Part shown: positions 23,491 to 35,679 of the stretch, in pieces
Layout: the number at the start of each line of letters is the position of its first letter
Position numbering within the stretch: position 1 is the first letter of the stretch
Source: Ovis canadensis
Lineage: Eukaryota > Chordata > Mammalia > Artiodactyla > Bovidae
Length of the DNA: 64,000 bases
NCBI RefSeq assembly: GCF_042477335.2
Contig: NC_091255.1
Span: 30,854,501-30,918,500, forward strand
Direction of reading: 5' to 3'
The notes under the pieces: model-generated
Database searches by the model: none
What the model saw: only the letters and a program-made list of their open reading frames with translations
Told to the model about the DNA's origin: nothing
Position numbers and translations under genes: made by a program

Positions 23491-25046
23491 AGCAGAAGTC
23501 TGCATAAAAACATTCTTTTTTGATTGTGTAATGAATTTGTTCAGCAAATTTAACCTGATGATGTTGAACCAGGAAACAGCCTTGTGTTTTCTTGAGGGTG
23601 GAAGGAGGAGAGCTGTCTCCTCTCCCTCCCTCATCTTTTTCCTGCTTTGATCTCCTCTAGATGAGGCCGTCTGAGGGCTTCTCCAGGAGGTCCTGTGTGA
23701 TACAGTCTCTTGCTTCCCTCTTCGGTCCTGCCTCCAGAGCAACATCCTGCACCCTCTGACAGCCGGGTTGCCTTGCCCCACCGGCCACTTTCTTGGAGAG
23801 GAACTTCTTCAAGACAGAACGCAGCTCTCTTCCACAGTTTCTTCTTGGCCTTTAGAAAACTCCCCTGACCAATGACATAGGGTTAACTGGCCCAAATGTC
23901 AGCAGAGCCATGGTCAAGTGACCCTGTTCTCGGTTCATGCCAGCCCCCAAACTCCAGGAGGCGAGTCAGCTCCCTTAAACTTCTTCTCCACCATTCTCTG
24001 CTCCTGGAGCCACGGAGACGCTCAGCCAGCATCCTCCTGGGCACCCCTACAGGCCCTCGATTTCTTGAAGGGGTTTCCTGTTTTGGTTGTCCTGTCACCT
24101 GTGAATCCATTTGAAGAAAGAGAAGACAGGAGCTTACTTGGACCAAGGTGAAAAGAGAGAGGAGAGGAGGCCATTCTGAATTTGGCTATGGAGATGCTGG
24201 GGGTGGGGTGCTCTTTCCCAGCTATGAGAAGAGGCGCTGGTCAAAAGGAAGGGCCTCATCAACAGAGTCTGGCCGTGACATTGGAGAAGAGGCCGTACTG
24301 CAGCTCCGGCTGGTCACGGGTGGTGTGTACCTGTGTATGTTGGCATGTACACATGCAGGGAAGTGTGTGTCCCCCTGCAGTGAACATGATGGAGCCCACC
24401 ACCAAGAGGATGAGGTTATGGTGGAGGATGCGGGAGGGGGGAGGAATGGGTCGGGCCCAGTGTACTGCTTTGCGGGCCAAAGGAATAAACGCGGGCCAGG
24501 AGAGGAGGAAATGGCTTTTTAAGTGAGCTGGGAGGCTGTGCCTGCGCTCCCACGTGAGCTACCCCCGGGGCATGGGGCACAGCCAGACAAATGGTGTTTG
24601 TTACAGTCACTGGGACGGGGTGGGAAGACCTGGGGAAACAACAGTTAAGTGAGACGAGTGTGAATCCCCAGTTTGGCCAGAGCCTGGCACAGAGCAGAGG
24701 ACAAGGAGTGCTTTGCTGAGAGCTCTGACACTGAGGGAAGGAAGGCTGGGAGGGTGCCCAATTTGTCTGAACCCCAGAGAGGTACAGCTTGGGCCAGGAA
24801 GAGATGTTACAGGGCGGCCACTTCAGGTCAGTGTAGAAATCTTTTTCCCTTGGCCAGCAGTCCAAAGAGAGCTTAGGTCATCCCAGAGATGATGAGGGCT
24901 CTCTCCCAGGCCGCGTAAGGAGTGGTGTGAGTGACTCTTGCCTGGAGGGGGCCTGTGGGGCATGGGTCGGTGGGCTAGAGCCTATAGAGTCCCTACATCC
25001 TCGCGGTTTTAGTGTTAGCGAGGTGATGGTGGTGGTGAAATATTGG
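23491..25046. other. No recognisable gene
   Basis: Moderately GC-rich unassigned sequence. Several 70-150-codon frames overlap on both strands without any domain or splice context. Confidence 0.5.
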
Positions 25047-25185
25047 AAGTGTTAGTCACTCAGTCATGTCCGACTTCTTGCGACCCCGTGGACTGTAGCC
25101 TGTCAGGCTCCTCTATCCATGGACTTCTCCAGGTAAGAATACTGAAGTGGGTAGCCATTCACTTCTCCAGGGGGTCCTCAGGGAG
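25047..25185 (-). repeat. Bov-tA SINE, head-deleted
   Basis: Reverse copy GTTAGTCACTCAGTCATGTC to CACTTCTCCAGGGGGTCC; the tRNA-like head is missing. Confidence 0.88.
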
Positions 25186-25290
25186 CTCTTCGAGTGAGCC
25201 AGGCCTACCATCAGGGGCTTCCCTTGCATGATCTTCAATCCTCACAATGGGACTGTCATCTTCCTTTTACACAAAAAGAAACTGGAGGTT

Positions 25291-25475
25291 TAGGAGGACT
25301 ACCTTGGTGGTCCAGTGGCTAAGACTGAGTTCCCAATGCAAGGAGCCTGGGTTTGATCCCTGACCAGGGAACTAGATTTCGCATGCCACAGCTAACAGTC
25401 CTGCATAGTGTCATAAAGATCCCACGTGCCACAATTAAGACCTGGAGCAGCCTAAATAAATATATAAAAATTTAA
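25291..25475 (+). repeat. CHR-type SINE
   Basis: GACTACCTTGGTGGTCCAGT ... TTAAGACCTGGAGCAGCC and A-rich tail. Confidence 0.83.
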
Positions 25476-25486
25476 AAAATAAAGAG

Positions 25487-25772
25487 GGCTTCCCTGGTGG
25501 CTCAGTGATAAAGAATCCACCTGCCAATGCTGGAGACATGGGTTCAATCCCTGGTCTGGGAGGATCCCACGTTGCTTAGCTAAGCAATTACTGAACCCAC
25601 GGGCCACAACAACTGAGGCTCGCGCCCCAGAGCCCATGCTCTGCAACAAGAGAAGCCATGGCAATGACAAGCCCTCACGCTGCAGCTGGAGAGTAACCCC
25701 GGCTCTCCACAACTAGAGAAAAGGCCGAGCAGCAACAAAGACCTAAGCACAGCCAATAAATAAATAAAACTA
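25487..25772 (+). repeat. CHR-1-like SINE (full long form)
   Basis: GGGCTTCCCTGGTGGCTCAG head, GGGCCACAACAACTGAGGCT body and AGCCAATAAATAAATAAA tail; tandem with the preceding CHR copy in the same orientation. Confidence 0.85.
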
Positions 25773-26579
25773 TTTCAAAAAAACAAAAGAAATTGAGGCT
25801 TAGCCACTAGCTGCATTGGCTGTATAAATTTAAAAGAAGTAAAATGAAATTAAAAAGTCCATCCTCTGTGACCGGCAGGAGGAGACAGCATGGCCAGATG
25901 ACATTCCCATAGTGGCTGAAAGTTTACTGGACAGTGCTAGCTTAGAGAGATTTTCTCACTTACCCAAGATCACCTCTCCCATGGGCACCATCCAGAACCC
26001 AAAGAGAGGTCTGACTCAGCTACTGGTGGGGACTGCTGTGTGAGTCCAGAAACCAGGACTTCCAGATTTGGTCATCACTCGGCTACCAGTTCTGCAGTTA
26101 TCTCAGGAAATCAGTTCATAAACAGTTTTTCTGGTCGAACCGTATTCCTGGTAGAGAATGAAGAATAACACGGCTTTTAACACTGTTCTCCACCGCTTCT
26201 CACTCTCACCCCACCTGCGTAGGAAGCCATGCACGGGGGGCTCCGCGGGGGTGGAAGTGGAGAACGTGGCAGCCGTGACACAATGCTGATGGGTTTGTGG
26301 CTGTTTCCTTTAATGACGGTGGCAGGTTGCCTCAGCCTGTCCTTTGTCCATCGGTGGAGCGTTCATTCATTCAACAAATACACGATGAGCCACAGCAGGT
26401 GTCGGGTGCTGTTTCAGGCCCCCAGAGGTCATACCTGCCTTCCTTTTGCCTCGTGGTTAGAATGGATCTTTGCAGGGGTTTGGGGACTTGGAGCTGCTTA
26501 GGAAACAGACAATGATGTTTGTTTCTCAGAAGCAGCAAAGGGCCGTCGAGATGGGTTCCACGGCGAGCACAGCCATCCA
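25773..26579. other. Upstream flank of CpG island, no recognisable gene
   Basis: Unassigned; a MIR-like patch (CATTCATTCAACAAATACACG) lies near 26364-26430. Confidence 0.45.
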
Positions 26580-26599
26580 GAGGGGCCCTGGCCTAAGCG

Positions 26600-26735
26600 G
26601 TGATCTCAGGCGGGTCCTCCCGCCCGCGGCCTCGGGTCCCGGGCCGGGGCGGGGCGGGGCGGGCCAGGGGCCGGGTTCCCGCGGCCGCCGCCAGAGGGCA
26701 GCCGGGGAGCGCGCCGGAGGCCGGCCGGACCCCGG
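26600..26735 (+). other. Candidate non-coding first exon ending at a consensus splice donor
   Basis: The block immediately upstream of CCCGG|GTAAGT (intron GT at 26736-26737) lies inside the CpG island, which is the usual arrangement for a 5' untranslated exon. The start is unknown. If this is RPH3AL (Noc2, a Rab-effector-like protein of exocytosis), its coding exons would lie downstream; I searched by eye for its N-terminal coding sequence (MADTIFGSGNDQW-like) and did not find it in this window. Confidence 0.4.
26687..26703 (+). promoter_or_regulatory. CTCF-like binding motif
   Basis: GCCGCCAGAGGGCAGCC matches the CTCF core (CCASYAGRKGGC-type) closely and lies in the candidate first exon, 30 bp before the splice donor. 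Motif match only. Confidence 0.45.
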
Positions 26736-27330
26736 GTAAGTCTGGCTCCCCGGGGGCCGCCCCTCTTTCGGGGCCCGGTCTGGGAGCGCCGGGGCGTGTG
26801 TGTGTCTCGGTGGCGGGGACCGCGGGGGACCACAGGGGCGCGCGGGGCGGCCCCGGAGCGGCAGGCGGGCCCCGGGAGCTGTGGCGCGCGGGCCAGGGGC
26901 GCGTGCAGGGCCCGAGCCGCGCTGCTTCCCACCCTCCCTCCCGCCTACCTGGCCCGGAGCCCAGGGCTGGTCTCGAGCGGCCCGGGTCAGCGCCTGGGCC
27001 CGGCCCGGTCCCCGGAGCGCCTGGTGCTCGGCGACCTGGCCACAGCCTGCCTGGGGCCCTCGGGGGTCCCGTCAGCGCCCGCGCTCGTGGGTGGGTGGGG
27101 GCGCCGGGCGGGGCGGGGCGGCCGAGCTCCGGGGAGCGAGCGAGAGGGCGGTCGAAGGCGGCGGCCGACGGCAGGCGGCGCTGGGGCTAGCGCTCCGGGC
27201 GAGTCAACAAGTGCCGTGTTTACCGAGCGCCTGCGGGACGCGCACGTGGGCGGGAGGGGCCCCGGGGTCGCCGGCACCTCCCGACCTAGCGGGGACGACG
27301 CGCACCACCCCTCTGTGCTCGGCCTCGCCT

Positions 27331-29285
27331 TTGGTGAGGGTCCCACGCTCCCGATGATGGGCGTGGGCACCTGGGTGGGCCTGGGCCCTGACCATTGGCA
27401 CTTTCACCCTCGGTTAGGTGGTCAGGAGTGGGAATCTGATGGCATTTGGTGCCCAGGAGGGCGGGATGGAGGTAGCTGTCACTGGCCAGACAAGATTTCT
27501 CACCCTGCGCACCTTTCAGCCTGAAAATCCTGTCCAGGGTTTTTTTCCGGTCTCCCCAAAACCCTGCTCCCAGCAGTTGGGCCCATCTCTGATTTTCTCA
27601 GGGTTAAGGTTTGGAGGAAGTGTAGAAATCCATCCGGGGGGCCTCCCTGCCTTCAGGATGAAGGCTCTGTACTCACAGGGATGCCCTGTGACACCTGTGC
27701 TGTGAGGTAGAAGCCCCCTTTCATGGGCTGCAGCCAGGGATCTGCTGGGAAGTCTGGAATTTTGTCCCCTGCCTGCTGCTCAGAAGGCTGAGAACCTGAT
27801 TATCCCGCGTGTGCCGTCTGTGACACCCACACCCCTGGAGGTGGCCCTGGGGAGAGGTGTGAGGTGGAAATGCCTCCTTTGTGAGTTCAGGGGCCCAGGG
27901 GGTGAGCGGGTCTGGGGGAACTCTTGATCCCCAGCGTTTGGAGGTCTGGGACTTCAGAGTGTCCCTGGACGCCTGGTAGGAACTTTGGGGGGGCCAGGGC
28001 TGCAGTCCAGTCTCTGCCTCTCAACATGCCCGCCCCTCAACACACCTGGAGAGACTGTGGCTGTCTGCACGTGCCCCTCCATCCTCCTGCTTCTGACACC
28101 CACTTGGCCTCCCATCTCTTGTTGGGGGGAGGGAGGGAACAGAAGCACCAGAGCCGTAAGCTTGGTTTCTCTTTCTCTCACTGCTGCATTTTCCCGACAA
28201 GCGCTCTGCACCTGCTGCCTGCCTCTTGGCGCTACGCCTCCCCTCTTAATCCTGCTGCCCAGCTGCCGGCCCCACCACGTTGCTAAAGCTGCTTCCTTGG
28301 AAGCCAGCTTGTTTCCAAACACTGATTTCTTTTTCCCTCTCGGCCTGATCCCGCTGCCGTTGCTTCTGCCCGGGAGGCGGGTTGCTGTGCGCACGTGCCC
28401 TGTCTGCAGCCTTCTCTGCTGTCATTTCTCTCCTGGTTTTGTTCGTCTTTCTCCATCATTCCTTCTCCTCTTCTGAGGCCCCTTCCCTCTTTGCTGGGAT
28501 GTTTTGAGAGGCCCATGTTTATCTTCTCAGAGAACTCGCTTTGGAAGCTGTCAGGGAATTCCCCTCACCCCCAGATTCTAGTCCTTGGCCTAGCTCCTGG
28601 AATGCCCAATGACACCTGCAGATCACCGTGTCCTCCTGACTCCCCAGCAGTGGGTTTCCTGCCCCTCTGTCATACCCTCTTTTCCCTGAAGTGCCTTGCC
28701 TCTCCTGCTCTCTTGTACCCAGGCTTCTGCTCCAGGCCTCGAAAGTCTCAGGCCAGAGTTCAGAGGCCCCTTTGGCTGATCTGATGCCAGAATCGTTTCC
28801 AGCTCCCACAGTCCATCTGGCATGTCACCTGTAGCCTGATTCCTCCTGGATGACTGCTGCCTTACCCTGTCTGCATTCTCCCCTGGGAAATCTTCAGAGG
28901 TTTCCGGCCTCCTGCACAGAGATCAGCTCTTTCACCTCCTGTGGTTCCCAGTCATGTGGCTTCACCGCCGCAAACCAATTTCCAGTCCCCAGACTGCTTC
29001 CCTCCCTACCATGGTCAGCCCTCTCCGCCTTAGTCTGGAGGACGCAGCTCAGAAGCTGTTTTCCTGGGAAAGCTTTGCCTCTCTCAACCCCACCGGGGTC
29101 TCCTCTCCTGGCCTTCCCACTCCACCATGCCCACGAGACCCCAGCTGTCTGTCTGCTGATCACAGGTCCCTTTGTGTCCCTGAAGCCTGTTGCCTTCCTC
29201 CAGGATCCCCAGGACCGTGTACCCAGTTGACTCAATAAAGGAATTCCTCCCCTTAATCTCCAAGGACATCTCCGGCCATCCTTCA
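27331..29285. other. Downstream flank of CpG island, probable intron
   Basis: GC-rich pyrimidine-biased sequence; 28850-29240 resembles diverged L2. No exon recognised. Confidence 0.4.
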
Positions 29286-29468
29286 GTTGTTGTTTACTCG
29301 CTATATTGTGTCCAACTTCTTTGCGACCCCAAGGACTGTAGCCTGCCAGGCTCCTTTGTCCATGGGATTTTCCAGGTAAGAATATTGGAGCAGGTTGTCA
29401 TTTCTTTCTCCAGGGATGGAACCCGAGTCTCCTGCATTGCAGGTGGATTCTTTACCACTGAGCCACTG
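29286..29468 (-). repeat. Bov-tA SINE
   Basis: Reverse copy from GTTGTTGTTTACTCGCTATA to ACCACTGAGCCACTG. Confidence 0.9.
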
Positions 29469-29654
29469 ATTCAAATCCCGCCTCTCTCCTGGACTGTTCG
29501 AGTCTTCTGGATTCCCACTGGCCTGCATTCTCGCTGGTCTTACAGATGGATTCATTACAGTTTGTGCCACCCCATTTAACACTTTGTTTTCTGCTATTAG
29601 CCTCCAGTTGTATCGTGGGTGTAGGAGATGCTTTTCCAGTGCTTATTCATAGCA

Positions 29655-29860
29655 GCTGTTTGTTGAGTGGTCAGTATGTACCAGACGTGTGCTGATCTTT
29701 CCAAGAGATTCCTCGAGTGTGTAATCTGTGCGACCCCCAGAGGTATAGGCGCTAGGATTCTGGTTTTCATTCTGCCCATGAGGACGCAAACCCAGTGAGG
29801 TCCAGGGACTGGCCCAAACCACACACTTGAGGGTAGGCAGAACAGAGGTTAGAACTCAAG
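29655..29860 (+). repeat. MIR SINE
   Basis: TTGTTGAGTGGTCAGTATGT ... CCCATGAGGACGCAAACCC ... AGGCAGAACAGAGGTTAGAA. Confidence 0.75.
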
Positions 29861-30718
29861 TCTGACTTGCAAGACTGTTTGATACTGGGGTTTGCTGTTT
29901 ATCTAGGAAAGCATACGCTTCACGCCAGGGAGCACCTGGCCCAGGACATCCTGATGGTGTGGTTAGCTGGTTGCTTGGGACTTTGCTGGACCCCAGGAAA
30001 GGACTTTGTAATAGAACAGAAGCCTAATGGTGGGACCAGTGCCTAAAGGAGGCTGTGACAACTGCCCCCAGAGGCCTTTGAAACAGACTGTGTGTATGTT
30101 TGTGAATGTGTGTCTTGTCTGTGTGTCTCAGGTAAGAGTTGTGGAACACAAAACCCCAAGGAGCCCTCAGGTCATTTCTGTTCCTTCGGAGGCCTTTAAG
30201 TGCTTTTTTTATTCGGTAAACAGAAATCAACCCCACCCCCAACAGAACCACCTTCAACAAAGTTTCCTTAGGAGCTGTCCTTCCCTTTCCTCCACAGGTC
30301 ACTGTCATATGAAAATGAGTTCCTGATGTGAAATACAGTTGCCATGGCAACCAGTAATGGGAGGCCCCGAGTCTCTTGCTCCTAGGTCTCTGTGCCGTAT
30401 GCTTCTAGGGGCTTTTTCCAACGTTGTCGTCTAAAATTATGAAATATTCCACTTGACTCTCCTTTTGCGTGGACATTTAGAACATTTTTTTTTTTTCAAA
30501 CAGTGATTTCTGGGCACCTTTAATGGCCCAGCAGCTTGTCACCAGGCTGCTTGACACACCATTAAGAGTGACCCCCAGATGGTGCCTCTGGTTTAGGTCA
30601 CAGTTTGAATGAAATTTAGTGCCTTGTGGGTAAAAGGACAGTGACTGTGGCCTGCACGCATCCTTGATGGCTGGAGAGGCAGAGGGAAACAGCATGGTCT
30701 GGAGGGCTTATTAGAGCA
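29861..30718. other. No recognisable gene
   Basis: Unassigned sequence. Confidence 0.5.
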
Positions 30719-30856
30719 GTTTTTTGTTTTTTGTTTTTTTGTTTCTGGATTGTGCCTCGCGCAGCATGCAGGATCTTAGTTCCCTGACCAGGGATAGAAC
30801 TCATGCCCCCTGCATGGGGAATTTAGAGTCCTAACCCCTCTACCGCCAGGGGATTA
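30719..30856 (-). repeat. CHR-type SINE
   Basis: T/G-rich tail, then CAGCATGCAGGATCTTAGTT and ACCGCCAGGGGATT. Confidence 0.83.
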
Positions 30857-31029
30857 GTGAGGGCTTTTGGTACAACTCCATTCCAGTTGGAGGTGGTGAG
30901 ACTGTTTGTCTTTAGTTAGTGTCTCCTCTTATGTAAGAGCTGCTCAGCTATCCTGGCAGGGGGTCATCCAGATTAGGGTACCTTGGGGTGCCAAGAAAGA
31001 CAGGGTACCTTTGACTGTAATCATAGCTA

Positions 31030-31205
31030 TTACCTTTGATGGGCGCTTATTTTGTGCAGACCTTGTTTCTTTATTTGATCTTCAACCAGATAAAGTACTA
31101 TTGTTTCCCCCATTGTACAGGTAAGAAAAATGCACAGGGAGGTTAAGTGCTTGCCCAAGGGAGCACAGCAAGTAGGTGACAGAGCTGGGCTTTAGTACTA
31201 GGAAG
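31030..31205 (+). repeat. MIR SINE
   Basis: GGGCGCTTATTTTGTGCAGA ... GAGGTTAAGTGCTTGCCCAA ... GGTGACAGAGCTGGG. Confidence 0.85.
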
Positions 31206-31379
31206 CCTGACACCTGTGGCCAAACCTCTTCACTCGGTGCCACATTGATGGCGGACAGACTGCGTTTAAAGAAGGAAACGGTGAATTGGAGAGGCAGAGC
31301 ACGTTGGCTTTCTCAAGATTTGATTTAAAGCAGTCGTTTTCAACTTCTTAGGTCTCGTGAGAGGCAGAAGGCTGCAGTG

Positions 31380-31815
31380 AAAAGTCATGTTCTAGAACGT
31401 TCACAGCAGCTCTATTTGTAATTGCCACAAAACTGGCAATCACCCGGTGTCCATAGGCAGTAGCGTGGACAAATAGAACACTGAATAGACGATAGACGCT
31501 GTACCACAGAACAGTCTGCAGCCACACAAAACAACACGGAAGAGTCACGCAGACACTGTTGAGCAAAGGCCCCAAACAGAAAAAGAGCACAGCCCGTAGG
31601 TAGGATCCCATTTACACCATGTGCAAAGAAGGCAGGGTGGCTATAAGGTTTGGAAGTCAGGCTGGTAGTTCCCAGGGGCACAGGAAGGCTTAGAGGCTGG
31701 TGATGTGCTGCTTCTGTGTCTGGGTGTTGGTCACATACTGTTCATCTTTTCGAGATTCACCAATTTGTTGTGTGTACTTGTGTGTTTGCGTGTGTCTATG
31801 ATACTTTAATAAAAT
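31380..31815 (+). repeat. Old L1 3' UTR fragment
   Basis: ACGTTCACAGCAGCTCTATT ... CAGTCTGCAGCCACACAAAA ... GATACTTTAATAAAATTTAC, the usual old-L1 3' order. Confidence 0.65.
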
Positions 31816-32629
31816 TTACCAAAACAGAAAAAGGCAGCAGTGACCCTCAACCCAAGACAGGAATACTGACGTTCCAGTCCCTCCTAGGGGCCACACCCTT
31901 GACACTGGACCTGGAATCTTGGATTTCTTTTGAGAGGTGGGAGGTGATACGAGGATGGGCACCCAGGTTCTGGGGAAGTGGGAGCAGGACCAGGGCCCAC
32001 TCTGGCTTTCTCCTGTCCCCCTCTCTTTCACTGGGTTTGGGGAGAGCTTGCTAAGCTAGGAGGTGGCTCGCTGGGTTCTTGCCAAGTTCATGAAGTGGCC
32101 TGGCGGTAAGGGAAGTGAAGTGAATCCCCTGCTGGCCAGGGTCTGTCGTTTGGCCTGGAGAAAGAGCAGAATCTGGCTGGTGCTGCAGTCCTCTGCACGG
32201 ACATCCTCACTGCTCCAACAGCCACGCGCTGCTTGCAGAACATCAGCATTTCAAGGACTGCGCCAGCCTGGAAAGTGAGCGGCATTCACTGGGCAATGAG
32301 CTCCTCCTTCCACATGGCAGTTATATGCTGCTAAAAATACTGGAGCACCTTATGTAAGACCGCAGTCACGGAGGTAGGACCTTATGTAAAAGCACTTCGT
32401 CTATCGTGGACAATGAATCAGTCAGGTGTTGTGGTGACCGTGGTGGGGGTCATCACGGAGTTGGTGGTTGGCTTGCCTGGTGAGGAGGGTGAACGACTGT
32501 CAATACCCATGCCTGCCTGACTCACTCCTGCCTGACTCACTCAGCTGCACTCGCACCTAATTTATGTGTTGATGCTTTTTTTTTTTTAAACATCTTGACA
32601 CATTTTCATCTTTGGGCTTGGCCCATCCA
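31816..32629. other. No recognisable gene
   Basis: Unassigned sequence; a 13-T run lies at about 32577-32588. Confidence 0.5.
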
Positions 32630-32802
32630 AGAAGAAGGGGAAGAGAGCAACAGAGGATGAGATGGTTGGATAACATCACTGACTGAATGGACATAAGTTT
32701 GAGCAAACTCTGGGAGAATAGTGAAGAACAAGGAAGGCTGGTGGACTGCAGTCCATGAAATCGCAAAGAGTCAGACACGACTTAGTGGCCAAACAACAAC
32801 AT
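32630..32802 (+). mobile_element. BovB LINE 3' fragment
   Basis: Short 3' end: CAGAGGATGAGATGGTTGGA ... CAGACACGACTTAGTGGCC, with an AAC-rich tail. Confidence 0.85.
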
Positions 32803-33541
32803 CCAAGTGGCTGAGCTGATACCAGGGTTTGTACAGTTTCTTCTTGCTCAGCCCTTATCCGCTTTCATTTACTGGTAGAGCATCCTTTGATTCACAGAAG
32901 CTTGGAAGGGCCTCTTCCCTGTTTGAGAGTCCTCTCCACGAGAAGCCAGGAAGGTGGCCTTTGGCTTCTGTGCTGCCAATGACCGCGGCAGCCCATCTCA
33001 TGGTTGGGTGGTGATTTGAATAGTTAAAGATCAGTGGAGCAAAATCAAGTGCAGAATGTGCCAGGTAGGCTGAAACACTGAGCTAAAACTGACAAGACAT
33101 TTCACGGGGATCCGGTTTTTAAAACCTTGGGATCTAAGGCTTGGGCAGCAATTAGGCAGGCCCTGCTAGAGTGAAACAGCATCTGCCCTACATCACAGGG
33201 ATTTTCCTTCTCAGGATCTGCCCTAAAGGAAGCCTGGTGTGTGTGCACAGGTGGAAAGTTCTAGGATGGCCTTGGTGGCGGTTTGCAGTCTGAGGTGGAA
33301 AACTGTACACGTTTAAACGTTTGCTGGTGGTGGAATAGCTTCAGCTACATCAGCTCACATTTTCACACCTGGGAGTCTTATGCAGCTTTGAGAAAGAATT
33401 AGTGGGGTCTTCCTATAACAATAATGATGAATCTCTAAGATTATAAGGTGAAGAAAGTGAATTTCAAAGTGATAAGCACATTATGATGCCTCTTATAGAA
33501 ATGTTTTCACATAGTCGGCTGTACTTTCTATGAATACAAAT
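32803..33541. other. No recognisable gene
   Basis: Unassigned sequence. Confidence 0.5.
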
Positions 33542-33740
33542 CGTGATGGCACAGCAGGTAAGGAATCTGGAGACACAGGAGATATGAGTTCCATCCCTGG
33601 GAGGGGAAGATTCCCCTGGAGGAGGAAATGGCAACCCACTCTGGTATTCTTGCCTGGAAAATTCCATGGACAGAGAAGCCTGGTGGGCTCTACAGTCCAT
33701 GGGGGTCACAAAGGGTCAAACTTGACTGAGCATACACAAG
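33542..33740 (+). repeat. Bov-tA SINE
   Basis: Diverged head (GATGGCACAGCAGGTAAGGA) and clear BovA body. Confidence 0.9.
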
Positions 33741-33859
33741 TATCACAAGTAAATATATATAACATATACCTACATGTAAAAGCATATTAAAAGGTCTAGA
33801 AAAAGGCACTCCAAACTTACAATAGCTATTATCCACAGGGAAGGGCACCAGCATTTGGG

Positions 33860-33861
<2 letters not shown>

Positions 33862-33899
<38 letters not shown>
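33862..33899. repeat. (GT)n microsatellite, 19 units
   Basis: Uninterrupted GT dinucleotides flanked by G runs on both sides. Confidence 0.97.
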
Positions 33900-33900
<1 letters not shown>

Positions 33901-33949
33901 GGGGGGGATGATCAAAGAGAAATATCACCTTCTCTGTGAAATTTAAACT

Positions 33950-34075
33950 TTTAAAAATAATTTCATTGATGTATAATTTATATACCCGAAGTCATTCATT
34001 TTAAGTATACAATCTGTTTTAAATTTTTTAAAGGAAAAGTAACTATATGATTAAAAATTAATGTCTAATTTACCC
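33950..34075 (-). repeat. Old L1 fragment (probable)
   Basis: TTTCATTGATGTATAATTTA ... AAGTATACAATC matches the reverse of old L1 3' sequence. Confidence 0.5.
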
Positions 34076-34275
34076 CCTCTTCCTGATCTAAGACGTCTTC
34101 ATTCGTCCCTGAGTCCTGGGTGGACTGTGACACAAAGTTCACTGTTTGGTGTTTCGCATTTTGTGGCAGCTCATAGAGAAATTCTTCCCTCTTTTGAGTT
34201 GAGATCTGCCTCTTTGTCATTCTGGGTCTGGGTCTGTCTCTTTGGAGCCATCTCAAATAAATCTTCCCTTTTCCA

Positions 34276-34526
34276 TTGCTGTTCAGTTGCTAAGTCGTGT
34301 CTGACTCTTTGGAACCCCATGGACTGCAGCACACAAGGCTTCCCTGTCCTTCACCATCTCCCAGACCTTAGTCAAACTCATGTTCATTGAGTCAGTGATG
34401 CCATGCAACCATCTCGTCCCCTGTCGCCCCCTTCCCCTTTTGCCCTCAATCTTTCCCTGCATCAGGGTCTTTTCCAATGAGTCAGCTCTTCGCATCAGGT
34501 AACCAGAGTATTGGAGCTTCAACCAT
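34276..34526 (-). mobile_element. BovB LINE 3' fragment
   Basis: Reverse BovB: GTTCAGTTGCTAAGTCGTGT ... CTTCGCATCAGGTAACCAGA; the minus frame still reads [19 protein letters not shown]-like RT C-terminus. Confidence 0.9.
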
Positions 34527-35018
34527 TTTCCACGGGGCAGTTTTCACTGGTGCAAGATTCTCATCATGCCTGCCTCCTCTGGGGAGGACTTGCCTCTGTT
34601 TGGGGTTCCTGGTGATCACACCCTAGGATGTGCAGGACACCTGGCTCACCAACCGTCCTCCTAACATTTTGCAGAACTAGACCCTCTGTCTCGGATACTG
34701 CTTGACCACGATGTGACACTTTTTAAAAACAACAGGCATTTTGTTGAGTCTTAGAAGGAATTCATATTCATTATAGAAAATTTAGAAAACATACAAAAGT
34801 ACAAAGAAGAATATGAACATCTGTGATTCCCAGCCTTGAGAGATAAACATGTTTAATGTTTAAAAATTGAGATCATTCTGTATCAGTGATTTTCTAACCT
34901 ATATTTTATTTAACATTTACTTACCCATATGAATAGTGACTGTCATCTATGTAACACATTTTCTTCTCAATCCAGTGTTTGTTTATCTATTGTTACTATT
35001 AAACATAGATAAGTTTCT
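34527..35018. other. Unassigned, AT-rich in its second half
   Basis: 34720-34990 looks like an old interspersed repeat, but I cannot name it. Confidence 0.35.
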
Positions 35019-35410
35019 GATGTTTATTGTGGACTGAATGTTTGTGTTCTTCTGAAATGCATATGTTGAGGCCCTAATTCCAATGTGATAGTATAGGGGA
35101 TGGGGTGTTTGCGAGGTATTTAGGGTTAGATAAGGCCATGAGGGTGGGGCCCTCATGATGGAATTAGTGCCCTCATAAGAAGAGATGGCCAAGAGCTCTC
35201 TCTTTCTCTCTCTGTCCTGACACATGTCCTGAGGAAAGGCCACATGGACACATAGCAGGAAGGCAGCTGTCTCTAGGCCAGGAAGAGAACCCTCACCAGA
35301 AACTGAATTGCCTGGCACCTTGACCTTGAACTGTGAGAAATAAAGGTCTGTTCTGTAAGCTGCCCCGTTTATGATATTTTGTTTTCGTAGCCCCAGCAGA
35401 TTGATGCACG
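35019..35410 (+). repeat. Solo MLT1-type LTR (ERVL-MaLR)
   Basis: GTGGACTGAATGTTTGTG ... CATATGTTGAGGCCCTAA ... CCCTCATAAGAAGAG ... GAACTGTGAGAAATAAAGG in the order of the MLT1 consensus. Only the LTR is present; no internal coding sequence. Confidence 0.85.
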
Positions 35411-35679
35411 TGGTTAGTCCTTTTATGATTTCTTCCCTTGCGTTTGGATTTGAAATGTCTCCCCCACCCCAAGCTCAGATAAATATTCACCTATATTTTC
35501 TTCTAGTTCTTTATGTCAGCTTTTCCATTTAGCTCTCTCTTTTACGTTCAACTCTAATTCTACCAAAATTTATTTTGGTTTAGGTATAAAAGCCTGATTT
35601 TATTTCTTCTCAAATTGTGTACCAGTTCTTTTGGTTCAGTTGCTTTTCCTACCACTTGCATTTGAAATTTAAACTTAAG

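Larger units (their letters stand above)
26580..27330 (+). promoter_or_regulatory. Strong CpG island promoter (candidate RPH3AL)
   Basis: This is the densest CpG stretch of the window, with tandem GC boxes (GGGGCGG repeats) at about 26645-26663 and again at 27102-27122. No TATA box is apparent. The overlapping open frames have the Pro/Gly/Arg-rich composition expected of any GC-rich DNA and are not taken as genes. From memory of 17p13.3 gene order, RPH3AL lies upstream of and divergent to LIAT1, which would place its promoter here on the plus strand. The gene assignment is inference only. Confidence 0.7.

Noticed and set aside
26600-27524. Several 100-240-codon frames in the CpG island, both strands
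   Set aside because: The very GC-rich DNA lacks stop codons, and the translations are Pro/Gly/Arg/Ala-rich without domains. The splice donor at 26736 also cuts through them.
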